A stretch of 7,590 bases of DNA from Akkermansiaceae bacterium (lineage in GTDB: Bacteria; Verrucomicrobiota; Verrucomicrobiia; Verrucomicrobiales; Akkermansiaceae), in the NCBI GenBank assembly GCA_903909905.1, contig CAIVXP010000122.1:1-7590 (forward strand), in the 5' to 3' direction. The notes beneath the pieces were generated by a model. That model saw nothing but the letters and a program-made list of their open reading frames with translations, was not told the DNA's origin and did not search any database. The position numbers and the translations under genes are program-made. Positions 6,240 to 7,590 of this stretch are shown piece by piece (the stretch's first letter is position 1; each line of letters begins with the position of its first letter).

Positions 6240-6832
6240 AGCAGCAGGTTTATAGATTTGTTCGCGGTATGGGATGTCTCGCGCACTACGCGCGTTGGTC
6301 GTGGCGTTTTGGAAAATTTGGTTTTCGCTCGAGACTTGTGGATCCTGCGATGCTGACTGGATGTCGCGGAATTGAGATTGGCAAGGGTGTGTCCATCCGG
6401 CAGGGCGCGCGCATCGAAGTGGTCGCGGATGACGGAAAAATCGAGATCGGTGATGGCACGAGTATCCAGCTTGGATTCCATTGCGGCGCAGCGAAACACG
6501 TCCGAATTGGCAGGGATGTGTTGATCGCCGGGAGGGTCTACATCTCCGATCACGACCATGTGTTTCATCATGGGGAACTGCCTCCGCGCAGGTGCAAGGA
6601 GCTAGTGGTCGCTCCTGTGCATATCGGTGATGGAGTGTGGCTGGGCGAAGGTTGTGTTGTGCTCAAGGGTGTGAGTATCGGACGGCGTTCGGTCGTGGGC
6701 GCAAATGCGGTGGTTACCCGAAGCGTGCCCGATGGATGCGTGGTGGGTGGAGTTCCGGCAAGGATTATACGCCGGATTGAGTTTGATGAACCTATGCCGG
6801 CTAGCCTCCGGCTCACTGAAAATTTTACATAA
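6236..6832 (+). CDS. Hexapeptide-repeat acyltransferase (left-handed beta-helix)
   Basis: The 198-residue product has the imperfect hexapeptide rungs of a left-handed parallel beta-helix: I-E-I-G-K-G-V-S-I-R-Q-G-A (46-58), I-E-I-G-D-G-T-S-I (69-77), V-R-I-G-R-D-V-L-I-A (89-98) and the long run from I-G-D-G-V-W-L-G (130-137) to G-G-V-P-A-R (171-176). The loop S-D-H-D-H-V-F (104-110) contains the likely catalytic His of the WbbJ/WcaF/NodL-type acetyltransferase group, which uses acetyl-CoA. It most likely O-acetylates (or otherwise acylates) a sugar of the repeat unit in the cytoplasm. The first 40 residues are basic and aromatic and lie before the helix. Its start overlaps the polymerase stop, so translation is probably coupled. 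A serine acetyltransferase role is less likely in this context. Confidence 0.88.
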   Translation: MKQQVYRFVRGMGCLAHYARWSWRFGKFGFRSRLVDPAMLTGCRGIEIGKGVSIRQGARIEVVADDGKIEIGDGTSIQLGFHCGAAKHVRIGRDVLIAGRVYISDHDHVFHHGELPPRRCKELVVAPVHIGDGVWLGEGCVVLKGVSIGRRSVVGANAVVTRSVPDGCVVGGVPARIIRRIEFDEPMPASLRLTENFT

Positions 6833-6837
6833 AACCG

Positions 6838-7590
6838 GTGACCAAGGTATCTGTAATCATTCCCACCTTCAATCGATCGGCCACGATCGTTGATGCTGTA
6901 CAAAGTGTCATGGATCAGACTCATGGCTCGATTGAGATCATTGTGGTTGACGATGGATCGACTGACGACACCGTGGCCAAACTCAAAGAATTCTCCTCAC
7001 GCATCACCCTGCTACGACAGGCGAATGAGGGTCCTTCGGCCGCCCGAAACCATGGGGTGAAAGCTGCCACAGGTGAGATTCTTGCATTTCTAGATTCCGA
7101 CGACACATGGTTGCCGGAGAAAATTGAGCGCCAAGTGGCCTTGATGGAAGGTTGCGATAAGGAAATGGCCTGCTGCATATGCAACGCCTCGATTGATAAT
7201 GGCCCGAATGCCCAAAAGACAGATTCATTTCTAGTTTCGGGGATTCGACCGGCGTTCGATGAAGGTATTTGGCTGAATCCAGCGGAAGTGCTTTCGAGCC
7301 GTTTTATTCTTTTCAATCAGGTTGCGGCGATCCGTCGGGACGCATTCGTGAGGCTTGGCGGATATGACAAGCGTCTCAGGTTGCTAGAAGATTATGATTT
7401 GGCGCTTAGGCTTGCCGCGCGTGGAGGCGAATGGGGAATTATTTCTTCACCGTTGGTTATCAAAAGAAACGACACATGTGGCATTGGGGTCGAGTGTTGC
7501 AATGATCGGATGGCACATGCGAAGGCGTTACGCACTGTTTTTGCTGGGGTTTTTGAATCTGGTGTGATTCGCCAGCCGCAAATGAGGCGC
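6838..7590 (+). CDS. GT2-family glycosyltransferase, N-terminal 251 residues (partial)
   Basis: An open frame begins at GTG 6838, five bases after the acyltransferase stop, and runs to the window edge without a stop. It reads M-T-K-V-S-V-I-I-P-T-F-N-R-S, the standard start of a GT-A family 2 enzyme. V-V-D-D-G-S-T-D-D-T (36-45) binds the nucleotide, N-E-G-P-S-A-A-R-N (63-71) and L-D-S-D-D-T-W (85-91, the metal-binding motif) follow, and L-G-G-Y-D-K-R-L-R-L-L-E-D-Y-D-L-A-L-R (173-191) holds the E-D pair that usually includes the catalytic base. All core residues are present, so this is an active-type enzyme with only its C-terminal part missing from view. The GTG has no good ribosome site; no in-frame ATG occurs until residue 25, inside the conserved domain, which supports GTG. 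It should add another sugar to the same polymer. Confidence 0.88.
   Translation, partial: MTKVSVIIPTFNRSATIVDAVQSVMDQTHGSIEIIVVDDGSTDDTVAKLKEFSSRITLLRQANEGPSAARNHGVKAATGEILAFLDSDDTWLPEKIERQVALMEGCDKEMACCICNASIDNGPNAQKTDSFLVSGIRPAFDEGIWLNPAEVLSSRFILFNQVAAIRRDAFVRLGGYDKRLRLLEDYDLALRLAARGGEWGIISSPLVIKRNDTCGIGVECCNDRMAHAKALRTVFAGVFESGVIRQPQMRR

Noticed and set aside
6122..6571. Minus-strand open frame of 149 codons across the polymerase/acyltransferase junction
   Set aside because: It is antisense to two well-supported genes, and its translation shows no motif.
6796..6812. Small inverted repeat (GCCGG, seven-base loop, CCGGC) near the end of the acyltransferase gene
   Set aside because: The stem is only five pairs, no T run follows it, it lies inside the coding region and another gene begins a few bases later, so it is not a convincing terminator.

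Overview
The window looks like the inside of an exopolysaccharide or capsule (Wzx/Wzy-type) biosynthesis operon. All recognisable genes are on the + strand and lie almost end to end: start/stop overlaps of the ATGA type at 620, 1105 and 6236, and gaps of at most about 41 bases elsewhere. No tRNA, rRNA, CRISPR array, insertion sequence, convincing terminator or promoter is visible. By eye the DNA is mid-50s percent GC. The envelope-type products, including a signal-peptide protein, suggest a Gram-negative bacterium. The large secreted protein at 3064-4905 feels like proteins from the Verrucomicrobiota/Planctomycetota group, but that is an impression and not a demonstrated assignment.

Layout, left to right: (1) 2-133, the last 43 residues of a polyprenyl-phosphate sugar-1-phosphate transferase, the enzyme that starts a repeat unit on the lipid carrier. 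(2) 135-623 and 620-1108, an Alg14-like and an Alg13-like subunit that together should make one split glycosyltransferase, adding the second sugar. (3) 1105-2031 and 2062-3045, two GT2-fold glycosyltransferases. (4) 3064-4905, a large secreted protein of unrecognised family with two near-identical C-terminal SH3-like repeats. (5) 4947-6239, a multi-membrane-span O-antigen polymerase/ligase-type protein with a TTG start and a strong ribosome binding site. (6) 6236-6832, a left-handed beta-helix (hexapeptide) acyltransferase. (7) 6838 to the window end, the first 251 residues of a third GT2 glycosyltransferase with a GTG start.

Together the genes describe initiation on undecaprenyl phosphate, extension by the split enzyme and the GT2 enzymes, acyl decoration, and polymerisation by the Wzy-like protein. 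The flippase (Wzx) and the chain-length/export proteins are not in the window and would be expected outside it. The least ordinary part is the secreted protein at 3064-4905. It sits inside the assembly operon, differs from its neighbours in base composition, and carries a duplicated SH3-like module. Its position is where other exopolysaccharide systems place a dedicated polymer-cleaving or polymer-modifying periplasmic enzyme, but its activity cannot be read from the sequence.
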